Origin: Spirosoma fluviale
GTDB taxonomy: Bacteria > Bacteroidota > Bacteroidia > Cytophagales > Spirosomataceae
Assembly (NCBI RefSeq): GCF_900230225.1
Contig: NZ_OCNH01000002.1
Location: 497,844 to 561,843 of the forward strand
Direction of reading: 5' to 3'
DNA: 64,000 nt
Positions 8,783-17,028 of this stretch are shown here, piece after piece; position 1 is the stretch's first letter; each line of letters starts with the position of its first letter. Made by a program: the position numbers and the translations under genes. Below the pieces are notes generated by a model. The model saw only the letters and a list, made by a program, of their open reading frames with translations. It was not told where the DNA came from and did not search any database.

Positions 8783-8813
8783 AATAGCCCATAGCGGCTG
8801 GCTACGGGCTATT
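8783..8813. repeat. Strong hairpin in rpsB-tsf gap
   Basis: Arms 8783-8795 (aatagcccatagc) and 8801-8813 (gctacgggctatt) pair with one G-U type mismatch and a 5-nt loop. No long U tract follows on the minus strand, so it may attenuate or process the rpsB-tsf transcript rather than end it. Confidence 0.65.
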
Positions 8814-8918
8814 TCTACGAAGTTATAAAGTTGATAAGTTACAAGATTAGTTGGTCATCCAGGATAGAAGGACTCTACAGCCTGTCAAACGCAATAAGGT
8901 AATAACTTACTAACTATA

Positions 8919-9752
8919 TTAGGCTTCCTGCTCGTCTTCAGCAACAGCGGCTGGGGCAGAAGCGGCTTCCGGCATCGACTCGCCTTCGGCTTTGGCCTGG
9001 GCAAGATCTTCAGAACGCTTGGCTTCTTCTTCTTCCTGAACACGCTGATCGTCTTTATCCTGTTTCCGCTCCATCAGACCTTCTTCGATGGCCTTACCGA
9101 TGGCGAGCGTAATCAGCGAAATCGACTTATAGGCATCATCATTGGCCGGGATAGCGAAGTCTACCTCTTCGGGGTTCGAGTTCGTATCGCACATGGCAAA
9201 TACGGGGATACCCAGACGGTGAGCTTCAGCAACGGCAATGTGCTCACGCTTTACGTCAACAACGAACAGAGCAGCTGGCAGGCGAGTCAGGTCGGCAATA
9301 CCGCCTAATACGCGCTCCAGTTTTTCTTTATCGCGGCTGCGGGTCAAACGCTCACGCTTGGCAATACTCTTGACGGTCTCCTCGTCTTTCAGCATTTTGT
9401 CCAGCGTTTGCATTTTCTTCAGCGATTTCCGGATCGTAGCGAAGTTCGTTAACATACCGCCCTGCCAGCGATCGGTAACGTACGGCATTTTCAGGCGACG
9501 CGCTTCTTCCGAAACGATTTCCTGAGCCTGCTTCTTCGTAGCGACGAACATCACTTTCCGGCCCGAGCGTACAATCCCTTTGATGGCATTGCAGGCTTCG
9601 TCCAGTGCCGCAACCGTTTTGTTTAAGTCAATAATGTGGATGCCGTTTTTCTCCATGAAGATATACGGAGCCATCCGGGGGTCCCACTTACGCGTAAGGT
9701 GGCCAAAGTGCACACCAGCGTCGAGGAGGTCTTTATATTCAATTTGTGCCAT
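8919..9752 (-). CDS. rpsB: 30S ribosomal protein S2
   Basis: This small-subunit ribosomal protein has 277 residues, longer than the usual 230-250 because of an acidic Glu/Ala-rich C-terminal extension of about 45 residues. Family signatures visible are [20 protein letters not shown] (11-30), [12 protein letters not shown] and [13 protein letters not shown]. Bacteroidetes S2 proteins often carry such low-complexity tails. It follows rpsI in the common Bacteroidetes order rplM-rpsI-rpsB-tsf. Confidence 0.98.
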   Translation of the reverse strand: MAQIEYKDLLDAGVHFGHLTRKWDPRMAPYIFMEKNGIHIIDLNKTVAALDEACNAIKGIVRSGRKVMFVATKKQAQEIVSEEARRLKMPYVTDRWQGGMLTNFATIRKSLKKMQTLDKMLKDEETVKSIAKRERLTRSRDKEKLERVLGGIADLTRLPAALFVVDVKREHIAVAEAHRLGIPVFAMCDTNSNPEEVDFAIPANDDAYKSISLITLAIGKAIEEGLMERKQDKDDQRVQEEEEAKRSEDLAQAKAEGESMPEAASAPAAVAEDEQEA

Positions 9753-9838
9753 TTCAGACTTTGAAAATGAATGTTGTTAAAAAATACGCAGCACCACCCG
9801 TCGGCATCATCTAAGGGTAGTCTGGACTTTAGATTGAA

Positions 9839-9917
9839 TGAATAATGATTAATGCAAAATGTACAATGAAAACACGTTCATTATCCATTTTTCATTGTGC
9901 ATTATACACTGATTATT
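9839..9917. repeat. AT-rich imperfect inverted repeat in rpsI-rpsB gap
   Basis: The left part at about 9841-9872 (aataatgattaatgcaaaat...) is an imperfect reverse complement of the right part at about 9887-9917 (ttttcattgtgcattat...). It is simple-sequence in character and ends at the rpsI stop (9916-9918). Confidence 0.55.
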
Positions 9918-10302
9918 AACGTTTCGAGAACTGGAACCGACGACGAGCTTTCCGACGACCGTATTTTTTCCGTTCTACCATACGCGAATCCCGTGTCAGG
10001 AATCCTTCTTTTTTCAGGGCCGGACGGAACTCAGCGTTCATCTCGACCAGTGCCCGGGCAATAGCCATACGCGTAGCTTCGGCTTGTCCAGCCACACCAC
10101 CACCGCGAACGTTCACTTTTACGTCGTAGCCACCAACACCGTTAACGGTTGCAAAGGGTTGGTTCAGAATGATTTGCAGTACTTCGGTAGGAAAATATTG
10201 TTTGTAATCTTTTCCGTTCACCGAGATGGCTCCGCTGCCCGCCGACATGTAGATGCGGGAGATGGCAGTTTTACGGCGGCCAATGGTATTAATACGATCC
10301 AT
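9916..10302 (-). CDS. rpsI: 30S ribosomal protein S9
   Basis: This small-subunit protein has 128 residues, the typical length. Its C-terminal tail reaches the P-site tRNA. The N-terminus has INTIGRRKTAISRIYM, the middle has VRGGGVAGQAEATRMAIARA, and the tail is the conserved basic KKYGRRKARRRFQFSKR. It starts 6 nt after rplM, as expected for the L13-S9 operon. Confidence 0.98.
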   Translation of the reverse strand: MDRINTIGRRKTAISRIYMSAGSGAISVNGKDYKQYFPTEVLQIILNQPFATVNGVGGYDVKVNVRGGGVAGQAEATRMAIARALVEMNAEFRPALKKEGFLTRDSRMVERKKYGRRKARRRFQFSKR

Positions 10303-10308
10303 TATGAC

Positions 10309-10752
10309 TTAAAATTTAACTGCGGTTGGTTGCTGAGCCTCGTGCGGGTGTTGACCACCGGCGTAAACGTACAGGTTGGTATACAACCGCCGACCGAGCC
10401 GGTTTTTCGGCAACATACCTTTTACGGCGTGCTCGATGATGCGCTCTGGGTGCTTCTCAAGCAGCAACCGGGGCGATGCGAACCGTTGACCGCCGGGGTA
10501 ACCCGTATGGCGGACGTAGACTTTATCGGTCATCTTGGCACCGGTCAGGCGAACCTTATCGGCATTGATGACAATCACGTTGTCTCCGCAGTCAACGTGT
10601 GGCGTGAAGTTGGTTTTGTGTTTGCCGCGAATCAGACGTGCGATGTTGCTGGCCAGCCGACCAAGCACCTCACCCTGAGCGTCAACCACAATCCATTCCT
10701 TCTGCACCGTTTCTTTGTTGGCAGAGATGGTTTTGTAACTGAGCGTATTCAC
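10309..10752 (-). CDS. rplM: 50S ribosomal protein L13
   Basis: This large-subunit assembly protein has 147 residues. Conserved stretches are [34 protein letters not shown] and [13 protein letters not shown]. The start codon is GTG (10752); the following [15 protein letters not shown] matches the usual Bacteroidetes L13 N-terminus, so this start is preferred to any later ATG. A Bacteroidetes-type promoter lies 75-105 nt upstream. It is the first gene of the rplM-rpsI-rpsB-tsf transcript. Confidence 0.98.
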   Translation of the reverse strand: MNTLSYKTISANKETVQKEWIVVDAQGEVLGRLASNIARLIRGKHKTNFTPHVDCGDNVIVINADKVRLTGAKMTDKVYVRHTGYPGGQRFASPRLLLEKHPERIIEHAVKGMLPKNRLGRRLYTNLYVYAGGQHPHEAQQPTAVKF

Positions 10753-10796
10753 TATTAAGGAGACTAATTGTTTGATTTATAAACACTTACCTGCGT

Positions 10797-10822
10797 AAAA
10801 AACAGGCCCGTCCTGAAACGGG
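10797..10822 (-). terminator. Hairpin with U tract between mraY and rplM
   Basis: On the minus strand cccgt (complement of 10818-10822) pairs with acggg (complement of 10807-10811), then cctgTTTTTT follows (A run 10797-10802). It may terminate mraY transcripts. It lies immediately after the promoter predicted for rplM, so it could also act as a leader attenuator. Confidence 0.55.
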
Positions 10823-10826
10823 AGTG

Positions 10827-10857
10827 CAAATATAGGAGATAGTAGGCTGAAAAACAA
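10827..10857 (-). promoter_or_regulatory. Bacteroidetes-type promoter for rplM operon
   Basis: Read on the minus strand, TTG (complement of 10855-10857), a 20-nt spacer and TATATTTG (complement of 10827-10834) match the Bacteroidetes -33/-7 pattern TTTG / TAnnTTTG. It sits just upstream of the rplM leader and just downstream of the mraY stop. Confidence 0.65.
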
Positions 10858-10878
10858 GGGGATAATGAGAAATCATAC

Positions 10879-12087
10879 CTACCGCAACTTCAGCGTAGCC
10901 AAGGCCAGCACCGCCAGGATAATACCAACGATCCAGAAGCGGGTTACCAGCTTGGCTTCGTGGTAACCTTTCTTCTGAAAATGGTGGTGCAGGGGCGACA
11001 TCAGAAAGATTCGCCTGCCCTCCCCGTACTTTCGTTTGGTGTACTTAAAGTAGCTGACCTGCATAATTACCGAGACCAGCTCGACCAGAAAAATACCGCA
11101 GATGATCGGAATCATCAGTTCCTTTCGAATGGCCAGAAACAGTACGGCAATGACTCCGCCTAGCATCAAACTGCCCGTATCGCCCATGAATACCTGCGCC
11201 GGGTACGAATTGTACCAGAGAAATCCGACGCAGGCTCCCACAAAAGCTGCACAGAAAATCACCAGCTCTCCGGCGTTGGGGATGTACATGATGTTCAGGT
11301 ACTGCGAGAAAACCTTGTTACCTGATAAGTAAGCCAGTACCCCAATGGTGAGTCCGATAATGACAGATGTTCCGGCTGCCAGTCCGTCGATACCATCGGT
11401 AATGTTGGCCCCGTTGGAAACGGCGGTTATGATGAAAATGCAGATCAGCACATACACAATCCAGGTATAACTGTCTGGCAAAAAGCCGAAGAGCAGTGAA
11501 CTGTAATCGAATTCGTTGTTCTTGACGAAAGGAACCGTAGTAAGCGTCGATTTTATATCGGTATACACGTCAGGCACATTCGATGTGCTAAACAAACGGG
11601 GGGCGTACTTCCTGATTTTTACGTAGTCGTTGAAAGACAGTGTCAGCCCAACAATCAGACCCAGGCCAACCTGGCCAACTACTTTAAATTTGCCTTCCAG
11701 TCCCTCTTTGTTCTTCTTGAATACTTTGATGTAATCGTCCAGAAAACCAATCATGCCCGTCCAGACGGTAGATACCAGGGCCAGTACAACGTATACGTTC
11801 GTTAGTTTGGCAAAGAGCAGCGCCGGAATCAGCAGGGAGGCCAGAATAATAAAGCCGCCCATAGTGGGGGTTCCTCGTTTCTGCATTTGCCCTTCCAGCC
11901 CTAAATCACGGATCGACTCGCCAATCTGAAGATTACGCAGGGTGTCGATAATGCGTCGGCCAAAAATGGCTGCGATGAGTAATGACGTGATTACGGCACC
12001 CAACGCCCGGAAGGAAATGTACTGAAAAACCCCCGCGCCGGGAAAGTTGTAGCGTTCGTCAAGAAACTGGAAGAGGTAATAGAGCAT
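10879..12087 (-). CDS. mraY: Phospho-N-acetylmuramoyl-pentapeptide transferase MraY
   Basis: This inner-membrane enzyme transfers phospho-MurNAc-pentapeptide to undecaprenyl phosphate, making lipid I. The 402 residues have about ten TM helices. Family motifs are GTPTMGG near 73-79, [33 protein letters not shown] and [11 protein letters not shown]. It is longer than the roughly 360 residues of E. coli because of a periplasmic insertion around 170-215, common in Bacteroidetes. It normally precedes murD; here the ribosomal/channel block intervenes. Confidence 0.98.
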   Translation of the reverse strand: MLYYLFQFLDERYNFPGAGVFQYISFRALGAVITSLLIAAIFGRRIIDTLRNLQIGESIRDLGLEGQMQKRGTPTMGGFIILASLLIPALLFAKLTNVYVVLALVSTVWTGMIGFLDDYIKVFKKNKEGLEGKFKVVGQVGLGLIVGLTLSFNDYVKIRKYAPRLFSTSNVPDVYTDIKSTLTTVPFVKNNEFDYSSLLFGFLPDSYTWIVYVLICIFIITAVSNGANITDGIDGLAAGTSVIIGLTIGVLAYLSGNKVFSQYLNIMYIPNAGELVIFCAAFVGACVGFLWYNSYPAQVFMGDTGSLMLGGVIAVLFLAIRKELMIPIICGIFLVELVSVIMQVSYFKYTKRKYGEGRRIFLMSPLHHHFQKKGYHEAKLVTRFWIVGIILAVLALATLKLR

Positions 12088-12101
12088 AATAGCGAATGAT
12101 A

Positions 12102-12171
12102 GAATGAGTGAATGATAGAATGAGTGAATAAATCAGGGCAGTTATTCACTCATTCTATCATTCACTCATTC
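12102..12171. repeat. Perfect 30-bp inverted repeat of alternating octamers, murE/mraY gap
   Basis: Arms 12102-12131 and 12142-12171 are exact reverse complements around a 10-nt loop. The left arm is built of alternating 8-mers gaatgata and gaatgagt; the run begins slightly upstream, at about 12094. It lies between murE and mraY in the dcw transcript, close to the mraY start. Confidence 0.9.
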
Positions 12172-12201
12172 AAAATTGTATATGGTTCAAAGTTACTGAT
12201 T

Positions 12202-13671
12202 TCAACGGTTTGCGAAAGCGTCACGCAGGACGACCCTATCGTCGAAGTCGTATTTGATTCCTTTTATCTCCTGATAGGTCTCGTGTCCTTTGCCCGCTAC
12301 CAGAATTATGTCGTGTGGCCGGGCGAGTTCAACGGCTTTGCGGATGGCTTCGTGCCGGTCTTCGATGGTGATCGTTTTTTTGAAATCAACCGGCGAAACA
12401 CCCGCCTGCATCTGTTCCAGAATGTCCATCGGGTCCTCGTTCCGGGGGTTATCGGAGGTCAGAATAACCCGGTTGCTCAGTCGGCAGGCTATATCGGCCA
12501 TAATAGGGCGTTTAGACGTGTCGCGGTTGCCGCCACAGCCCACAATCGTAATGATTTGGGGCATGTAATCCTGCTCATCCGTATTGCGGAGTTCGTTGAT
12601 GGTTTCCAGTACGTTTTGCAGCGCATCGGGCGTGTGGGCATAGTCGACAATTCCCACAATCTTATCGTCGGAAACTACCTGCTCGAACCGGCCGGGTGGG
12701 GGCGTAATGCCCGACAGCATCGTCAGGGTTTCGGTTGGGTCTTCGCCCAGCAGAATAGCTGTACCGTACACGCTCAGAAGGTTATAGGCGTTGAAGCGGC
12801 CTATGAGTTTGAACCACACCTCGCGCTCGTCGATGAGCATGTTCAGACCAAACAGGCTGTCGGCCAGGAGTTTTCCTTTAAAAGAGGCCAGCGTCTGGAG
12901 CGAGTAGGTTTCCTTACGGGCGGCTGTATTCTGAAGCATCACCAGCCCTCGTTTGTCGTCGACATTCGTCAGGGCAAAGGCCGATGCCGGGAGCTGATCG
13001 AAGAATCCCTTTTTTGCCCGAATATAGTTATCGAACGTACCGTGGAAGTCGAGGTGGTCGTGAGTGATGTTCGTAAAAATGCCGCCCACGAACGTTAATC
13101 CCGCAATCCGTTCCTGCACCACTGCGTGCGAACTGACCTCCATGAACACGTGCGTACAGCCGTGCGCCAGCATTTTGGTCAGCAACTGATTGGTCGTAAT
13201 CACGTCGGGCGTGGTGTGAGTGGCGGGAATCACGTCATCGTCGATCTGATTCTGAACGGTCGACAGTAATCCGCAGCGGTAACCCAGAGCGCGGAACAAT
13301 CGAAAGAGCAAAGTGGCTACCGATGTCTTGCCGTTGGTGCCCGTTACACCAACGAGTTTGAGCTTTTTGGAAGGCTGCTCGTAGAAGTTAGCCGCCACCA
13401 GCCCCATTGTCCGGGCCGAATTCAGGACCCGGATATAGGCTACGGCGGGGTTGGTTTCGGTCGGAATTTCTTCGCACAGAATGGCGGTCGCCCCCTGCCG
13501 AATGGCCGTTTCGATGTACGAATGGCCGTCCGTAAGGGTGCCGCGAACGGCGATGAACAGGCTACCCGGACCCGCTTTGCGCGAGTCCATCGTCAGGCTT
13601 GTAACATCGGTATTCATGCTGCCGGAAGTAGCCAGCAGCGGAATTTTATAGAAAAGATCTTTTAGTTGCAT
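12202..13671 (-). CDS. murE: UDP-N-acetylmuramoyl-L-alanyl-D-glutamate--2,6-diaminopimelate ligase MurE
   Basis: This cytoplasmic ligase adds the third stem-peptide residue. It has 489 residues, the usual length. The P-loop GVTGTNGKTS is at about 108-117, HTTPD near 155, and the substrate-selecting motif DNPR (in TSDNPRNEDP) is present. DNPR is the meso-diaminopimelate form, so this organism should have mDAP-type peptidoglycan. The ATG at 13671 is used. It is separated from mraY by a perfect 30-bp hairpin and from ftsI by a Uma2-family gene. Confidence 0.97.
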   Translation of the reverse strand: MQLKDLFYKIPLLATSGSMNTDVTSLTMDSRKAGPGSLFIAVRGTLTDGHSYIETAIRQGATAILCEEIPTETNPAVAYIRVLNSARTMGLVAANFYEQPSKKLKLVGVTGTNGKTSVATLLFRLFRALGYRCGLLSTVQNQIDDDVIPATHTTPDVITTNQLLTKMLAHGCTHVFMEVSSHAVVQERIAGLTFVGGIFTNITHDHLDFHGTFDNYIRAKKGFFDQLPASAFALTNVDDKRGLVMLQNTAARKETYSLQTLASFKGKLLADSLFGLNMLIDEREVWFKLIGRFNAYNLLSVYGTAILLGEDPTETLTMLSGITPPPGRFEQVVSDDKIVGIVDYAHTPDALQNVLETINELRNTDEQDYMPQIITIVGCGGNRDTSKRPIMADIACRLSNRVILTSDNPRNEDPMDILEQMQAGVSPVDFKKTITIEDRHEAIRKAVELARPHDIILVAGKGHETYQEIKGIKYDFDDRVVLRDAFANR

Positions 13672-13763
13672 CCGTAAGCGCAGTGAACATAGCGTTCGAT
13701 TGTCGGCTGCAAAAAAAAGGATTAGGGGCGGCTTTCGCTAATTATACGGAAGAAGTTTGTCGT

Positions 13764-14360
13764 TTACAGTAAATCAATTACGCCCCGTCGCTGCAGTAGC
13801 TCCTGTAAGCTAAAATGGCAATCAGGAGCAAACTCGACAACAGATTCCCAGGTAGTTACCCGCCAGTCCTGGCCTGCTTTGGCAATCAGAATTTTGCGAG
13901 GGCCTTCAGTGGTTACCCAGATTACAGTACCAACACCAAAGTCGAGCATCGTCTGAGTTTTATGAAAAATATAGTCTTCCGGGTTGCTGTAGTCGGTCAA
14001 ATCAATGTCGATCTTAACATCAACTTCAACTACATACTCGGGAGGTGTTGAGAAGTATTTTTTTGTAAATCGTTCAATCTGACTAAGCTGGAAAATGGCA
14101 ATATCATTCGCTACGTTTGAGTTATGAGCGAGGTGTAAACCTGGTTCACTAATAAAGGTTATGTATTTTTCCTGTAGTAGCTTACTGAGTTCACCATAAA
14201 TCATAGAAACCAACAAGGCTTGCAACGAACTACTACCTATAATTTCTTTTATCGTTTTGGCACCCGTCAGTACGTCATGATAGCCTTTCCGGTACAGAAA
14301 TTTACCGTCCAGTTCCTCGTAACGCAGAGCAGCAGGTATATCAGCAGTTACCGTTGTCAT
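13764..14360 (-). CDS. Uma2-family (DUF820) putative endonuclease
   Basis: The 198 residues match the Uma2 family, a PD-(D/E)XK nuclease-like fold. LHLAHNSNVANDIAIF holds the acidic residue, and PPEYVVEVDVK holds the E-x-K pair. The substrate and role of this family are not established; its members are numerous in cyanobacteria and some Cytophagales. It is inserted between ftsI and murE on the same strand, where dcw clusters normally have no such gene. The gaps on each side (57 and 92 nt) are longer than those between native dcw genes. Confidence 0.85.
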   Translation of the reverse strand: MTTVTADIPAALRYEELDGKFLYRKGYHDVLTGAKTIKEIIGSSSLQALLVSMIYGELSKLLQEKYITFISEPGLHLAHNSNVANDIAIFQLSQIERFTKKYFSTPPEYVVEVDVKIDIDLTDYSNPEDYIFHKTQTMLDFGVGTVIWVTTEGPRKILIAKAGQDWRVTTWESVVEFAPDCHFSLQELLQRRGVIDLL

Positions 14361-14417
14361 TGCGTGCTGGTTTTTTGCTCAATCTACAAAAGTTTGAGAT
14401 GAATCTCAACCCAAAGG

Positions 14418-16547
14418 TTACCCCAGCGTGAGCGTAATGACTTTGCCCGGCGCTTTTTCAATTCCGGTTCCCGGTTCAACGGACTGCTCTTTTACTTTGC
14501 CACGTCCTTCGACCATAACCCGAAAGCCCCGGTTTTCGAGTAGGTAAAGTGCATCGCGGAGGGTCAGACCGCGTACATTGGGAACACGGTCACTGCGGGT
14601 AGGGCGGGCTTTCCAGCTTCCACGTGGTGTGGCTTCCACCCAGCCTTCGGTCGAAGGTTCGTTTCGCATATTCAGCGTGGACCCAATAACGTGTAGATCA
14701 TCTGCATAACCGGCCACTACATCCGTTGTCGATTCAGGGCGGGAAGCCTTGACCCGTATGGGTGCGTGCATCTGGTAATCATAGGCCACGATGCGGTCGG
14801 CTACCGCCTTGAACACGGGAGCCGCTACGGCACCGGCATACAGCATATCAATATTGTCGCCCTCGGGGTTGTCAACAACCGTAATCATGCTGTACTTAGG
14901 GTTGTTGGCCGGGAAATACCCGATAAACGACGTGTAATAGCGACCGACCTGGTATTTGCCGTTGATCACTTTCTGGGCGGTTCCGGTTTTCCCCGCAATC
15001 GCATAGAACGGGTTATTGATGTGTTTGGCCGTTCCGTGCTCCACTACCCCCCGCAGCAACTCCTGGGCTTTACGGGCGGTTTCTTTCGAACAGATAGGTT
15101 CCGGGGCTACATACGGTTTATTGTCTTCAATAAGCTCGTCGGCCAGTTTGATCTGCTTCACGAGTACCGGGCGTACCCATCGTCCGCCATTGGCGACGGC
15201 GTTATAAAAGGCCAGCATCTGGAGGGGCGTGATCTGCATTTCGTACCCGTATGACATGGATGTCAGCGATACTTTGCTCCAGCCCTTCATGTCGGGATTG
15301 CGCACCACGGGAATGGCTTCGCCTTTCATGTGAATGCCCGTTGGCTGAGTCAGGTGAAATTTGCGCAGGTACTGGCAGTACAGGTCGGGACGCCTATAGA
15401 AATAACTGCGCATCAGCATGTGGATACCCACATTGGACGATTTCTCGAAAACCTGCCGGGCCGTAATTGTTCCTTTGCCCGTTCGGCTGGCGTCGCGAAT
15501 ATCAATTCCGTTATAACGGGTCGAGCCATCGCCCGTTGCCACAAGTTGATTGAGCGATATGGCTTTTTCTTCCATCAGGGCCATCATGGTGGCCAGCTTG
15601 AAGGTCGAACCGGGGTCGGTGCGGCCGGCCAGGGCGTGGTTGAAGTTCTCGACGTACCGGTTTGGGCCTGTGGGACTGCTAACGCGGGAGAGGTTGGCCA
15701 TCGCGCGAATTTCGCCGGTGGCTACTTCCATCACGACGACGCACCCTTTAGCAGCATTGTATTTTTCGAGCGTCGAACGCAGCGCCGACTCGGCCATGTC
15801 CTGGTAGTTGACATCAATGGTCGTATACAGATCCATGCCCGGCTCCGGCTTCATCTCGGGGCCATCATCGACGGGTTTACGCACCCCGCCCGACAGCACC
15901 TCAACCAGACCAACGGCGTTTTTACCCGCCAGTGCGGGCTGGAAACTTGCTTCGAGACCAATGAGTCCCCGGCCGGTCTTTGCGTCCAGGTTCCCAATCG
16001 TTCGTTCGGCCATCTGGCCATAGGGGTGATAGCGTTCGTAGTAGGGGCGAAGCACACCGCCCCGGGCGGCCACTTTGGGCGATGACCGGAAAAAGGGCCA
16101 GGTAAGCATTTTCTGCCGCTCCTGAAACGTCACCCGGCGTCGGTTGAGCAACACATACCGGCGTTTCCGTTTGCGGGCATCAACAATCATATCCGTATAA
16201 TCCTGCCGCGAGCGATCCCGGTAAAGCTGAGAGAGCAGCAGCCCGAGCGAGTCTACTTTCCTGTTAAAATACTCTGGTTTGGCCATAGTGGGGTCCAAAC
16301 CAACGACATAGGTGGGCAGCGAGGTCGCCAGCAGGTAACCGTCGTGGGCGTAAATATTTCCCCGCATGGCCCGGATGGTGTCCCGCTGGATGAGCGTTGC
16401 CGCTACGCGCTCCCGCCAGAATCGACCTTTTAGATCTTTCTTGAAATACTGCACCGACACAAGCCGAACCACGACGCAGACTGCCAGGAAGATGACAACG
16501 TAAAAGACGTGATTAGCCCGCTGAATGATGTCCTGCTTAATGTTCAT
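14418..16547 (-). CDS. ftsI: Division transpeptidase FtsI (class B penicillin-binding protein) with PASTA domain
   Basis: This septal peptidoglycan transpeptidase has 709 residues from the ATG at 16547; a TTG 12 nt upstream is less likely. A single N-terminal TM helix lies at about 13-35, followed by the dimerisation region. The transpeptidase domain has the SxxK motif STFK (about 314-317), SSN (about 370-372) and KTGT. The last 60 residues form one PASTA domain (VPNVRGLTLRDALYLLENRG ... TLG), which is common in Bacteroidetes FtsI. It overlaps ftsL by 11 nt. Confidence 0.96.
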   Translation of the reverse strand: MNIKQDIIQRANHVFYVVIFLAVCVVVRLVSVQYFKKDLKGRFWRERVAATLIQRDTIRAMRGNIYAHDGYLLATSLPTYVVGLDPTMAKPEYFNRKVDSLGLLLSQLYRDRSRQDYTDMIVDARKRKRRYVLLNRRRVTFQERQKMLTWPFFRSSPKVAARGGVLRPYYERYHPYGQMAERTIGNLDAKTGRGLIGLEASFQPALAGKNAVGLVEVLSGGVRKPVDDGPEMKPEPGMDLYTTIDVNYQDMAESALRSTLEKYNAAKGCVVVMEVATGEIRAMANLSRVSSPTGPNRYVENFNHALAGRTDPGSTFKLATMMALMEEKAISLNQLVATGDGSTRYNGIDIRDASRTGKGTITARQVFEKSSNVGIHMLMRSYFYRRPDLYCQYLRKFHLTQPTGIHMKGEAIPVVRNPDMKGWSKVSLTSMSYGYEMQITPLQMLAFYNAVANGGRWVRPVLVKQIKLADELIEDNKPYVAPEPICSKETARKAQELLRGVVEHGTAKHINNPFYAIAGKTGTAQKVINGKYQVGRYYTSFIGYFPANNPKYSMITVVDNPEGDNIDMLYAGAVAAPVFKAVADRIVAYDYQMHAPIRVKASRPESTTDVVAGYADDLHVIGSTLNMRNEPSTEGWVEATPRGSWKARPTRSDRVPNVRGLTLRDALYLLENRGFRVMVEGRGKVKEQSVEPGTGIEKAPGKVITLTLG

Positions 16548-16935
16548 CGGTCTTGACAACGATTTTATGAGGTGGGGTTTGGCTATCGGCGAGGCCCAAA
16601 GCCGCTACCCGTTTGCTGATTTCGGATTGTTTGCCGCTTTTGTTGAAGTCGGCCTGAAGAACGGTAAACTGCGACCGAAGTTCATCGACCTGTGCTTTGG
16701 CCCGCTGTGTCCGCCGGACCAGTCGTTCGGCGTTGTGATTCAGTCCAATGTACAGGATGAGGAGAAACGTAACCCAAAGAATGCGGTCGATGTGCTGAAT
16801 GGGCCAGGCATTATCTTCGCCAAACAGACGATCCAGGCCAATAAAGTCGTTGAGCCAGGACGCCAGCCGAAGCTTACGGCGTTGTTTGTTCTGTTTGGCT
16901 ATACGCTCGGGTTGCCGGAAGGTATTTTTAGCCAT
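16537..16935 (-). CDS. ftsL: FtsL-like division protein
   Basis: The 132 residues have a basic cytoplasmic N-terminus, one TM helix near 70-88 (ILWVTFLLILYIGLNHNAER) and a periplasmic coiled-coil stretch (RRTQRAKAQVDELRSQFTVL). This is the FtsL layout, although sequence conservation in the family is low. Its position directly before ftsI with an 11-nt overlap supports the call. rsmH and mraZ, usual upstream neighbours, are absent. Confidence 0.82.
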   Translation of the reverse strand: MAKNTFRQPERIAKQNKQRRKLRLASWLNDFIGLDRLFGEDNAWPIQHIDRILWVTFLLILYIGLNHNAERLVRRTQRAKAQVDELRSQFTVLQADFNKSGKQSEISKRVAALGLADSQTPPHKIVVKTDEH

Positions 16936-17028
16936 GATGGGTTAGGCGATGATCGTTCTACAAAGAAACAAAATCCTCGTCACGGGTTTTGCCCGATAGC
17001 TGCTAATTTTCGAAAAACCGAGTTTGTC

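Noticed and set aside
8783..8813. rpsB-tsf hairpin as a full terminator
   Set aside because: No U tract follows the stem on the transcribed strand, and rpsB and tsf are normally co-transcribed.
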